Below are positions 6,394 to 6,418 of a stretch of 6,418 nt of DNA, piece after piece; within the stretch, counting starts at the first letter, position 1, and each line of letters begins with the position of its first letter. The notes beneath the pieces are model-generated. The model searched no databases and was not told the DNA's origin. It saw nothing but the letters and a program-made list of their open reading frames with translations. Source of the DNA: Porticoccaceae bacterium (GTDB lineage: Bacteria > Pseudomonadota > Gammaproteobacteria > Pseudomonadales > Porticoccaceae); the NCBI GenBank assembly GCA_030741175.1, contig JASLVT010000080.1, forward strand, positions 1-6,418. The letters run 5' to 3'. Both the position numbers and the translations under genes were made by a program.

Positions 6394-6418
6394 TTTTTAC
6401 CTTCCTTTTCATTGCCTT

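Overview
The window carries a run of six metabolic and transport genes, all on the minus strand. A short piece of an unrelated plus-strand gene runs into the end of the last one. Base composition is moderate. The malonyl-CoA synthetase, MadL/MadM-type malonate carrier and YkvI-type carrier suggest a heterotrophic proteobacterium, most likely a marine gammaproteobacterium. That placement is an inference from gene content; there is no rRNA or other phylogenetic marker here.

In transcription order (right to left): a short/medium-chain acyl-CoA dehydrogenase (5227-6393); a 123-base gap with small palindromes; a ten-helix YkvI-family carrier starting at GTG (4021-5103); and, 50 bases later, a D-amino-acid transaminase (3113-3970). 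A 231-base gap then holds the best promoter candidate, with two overlapping perfect palindromes filling the space between the -35 and -10 elements. After it come madL and madM, joined by a TAATG stop/start overlap, and matB, 41 bases further on. matB ends four bases inside the tail of a Gln/Ala/Asn-rich plus-strand reading frame that is cut by the left edge (2-160).

The clear functional unit is malonate use: MadL and MadM import malonate and MatB activates it to malonyl-CoA. No malonyl-CoA decarboxylase (MatA) or malonate decarboxylase (Mdc) is in the window, so malonyl-CoA may feed fatty-acid synthesis directly or be decarboxylated by a gene elsewhere. The second unit pairs a probable amino-acid carrier with a D-amino-acid transaminase that keeps the substrate-carboxylate-binding residues of the family. 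This suggests import of D-amino acids and conversion to 2-oxo acids. Whether the acyl-CoA dehydrogenase belongs to either unit cannot be told.

I found no insertion sequence, tRNA, rRNA, CRISPR array or defence system. Apart from the left-edge fragment, the genes belong to known families. The least described parts are the carrier-transaminase pair, the double palindrome before madL and the foreign-looking left edge.
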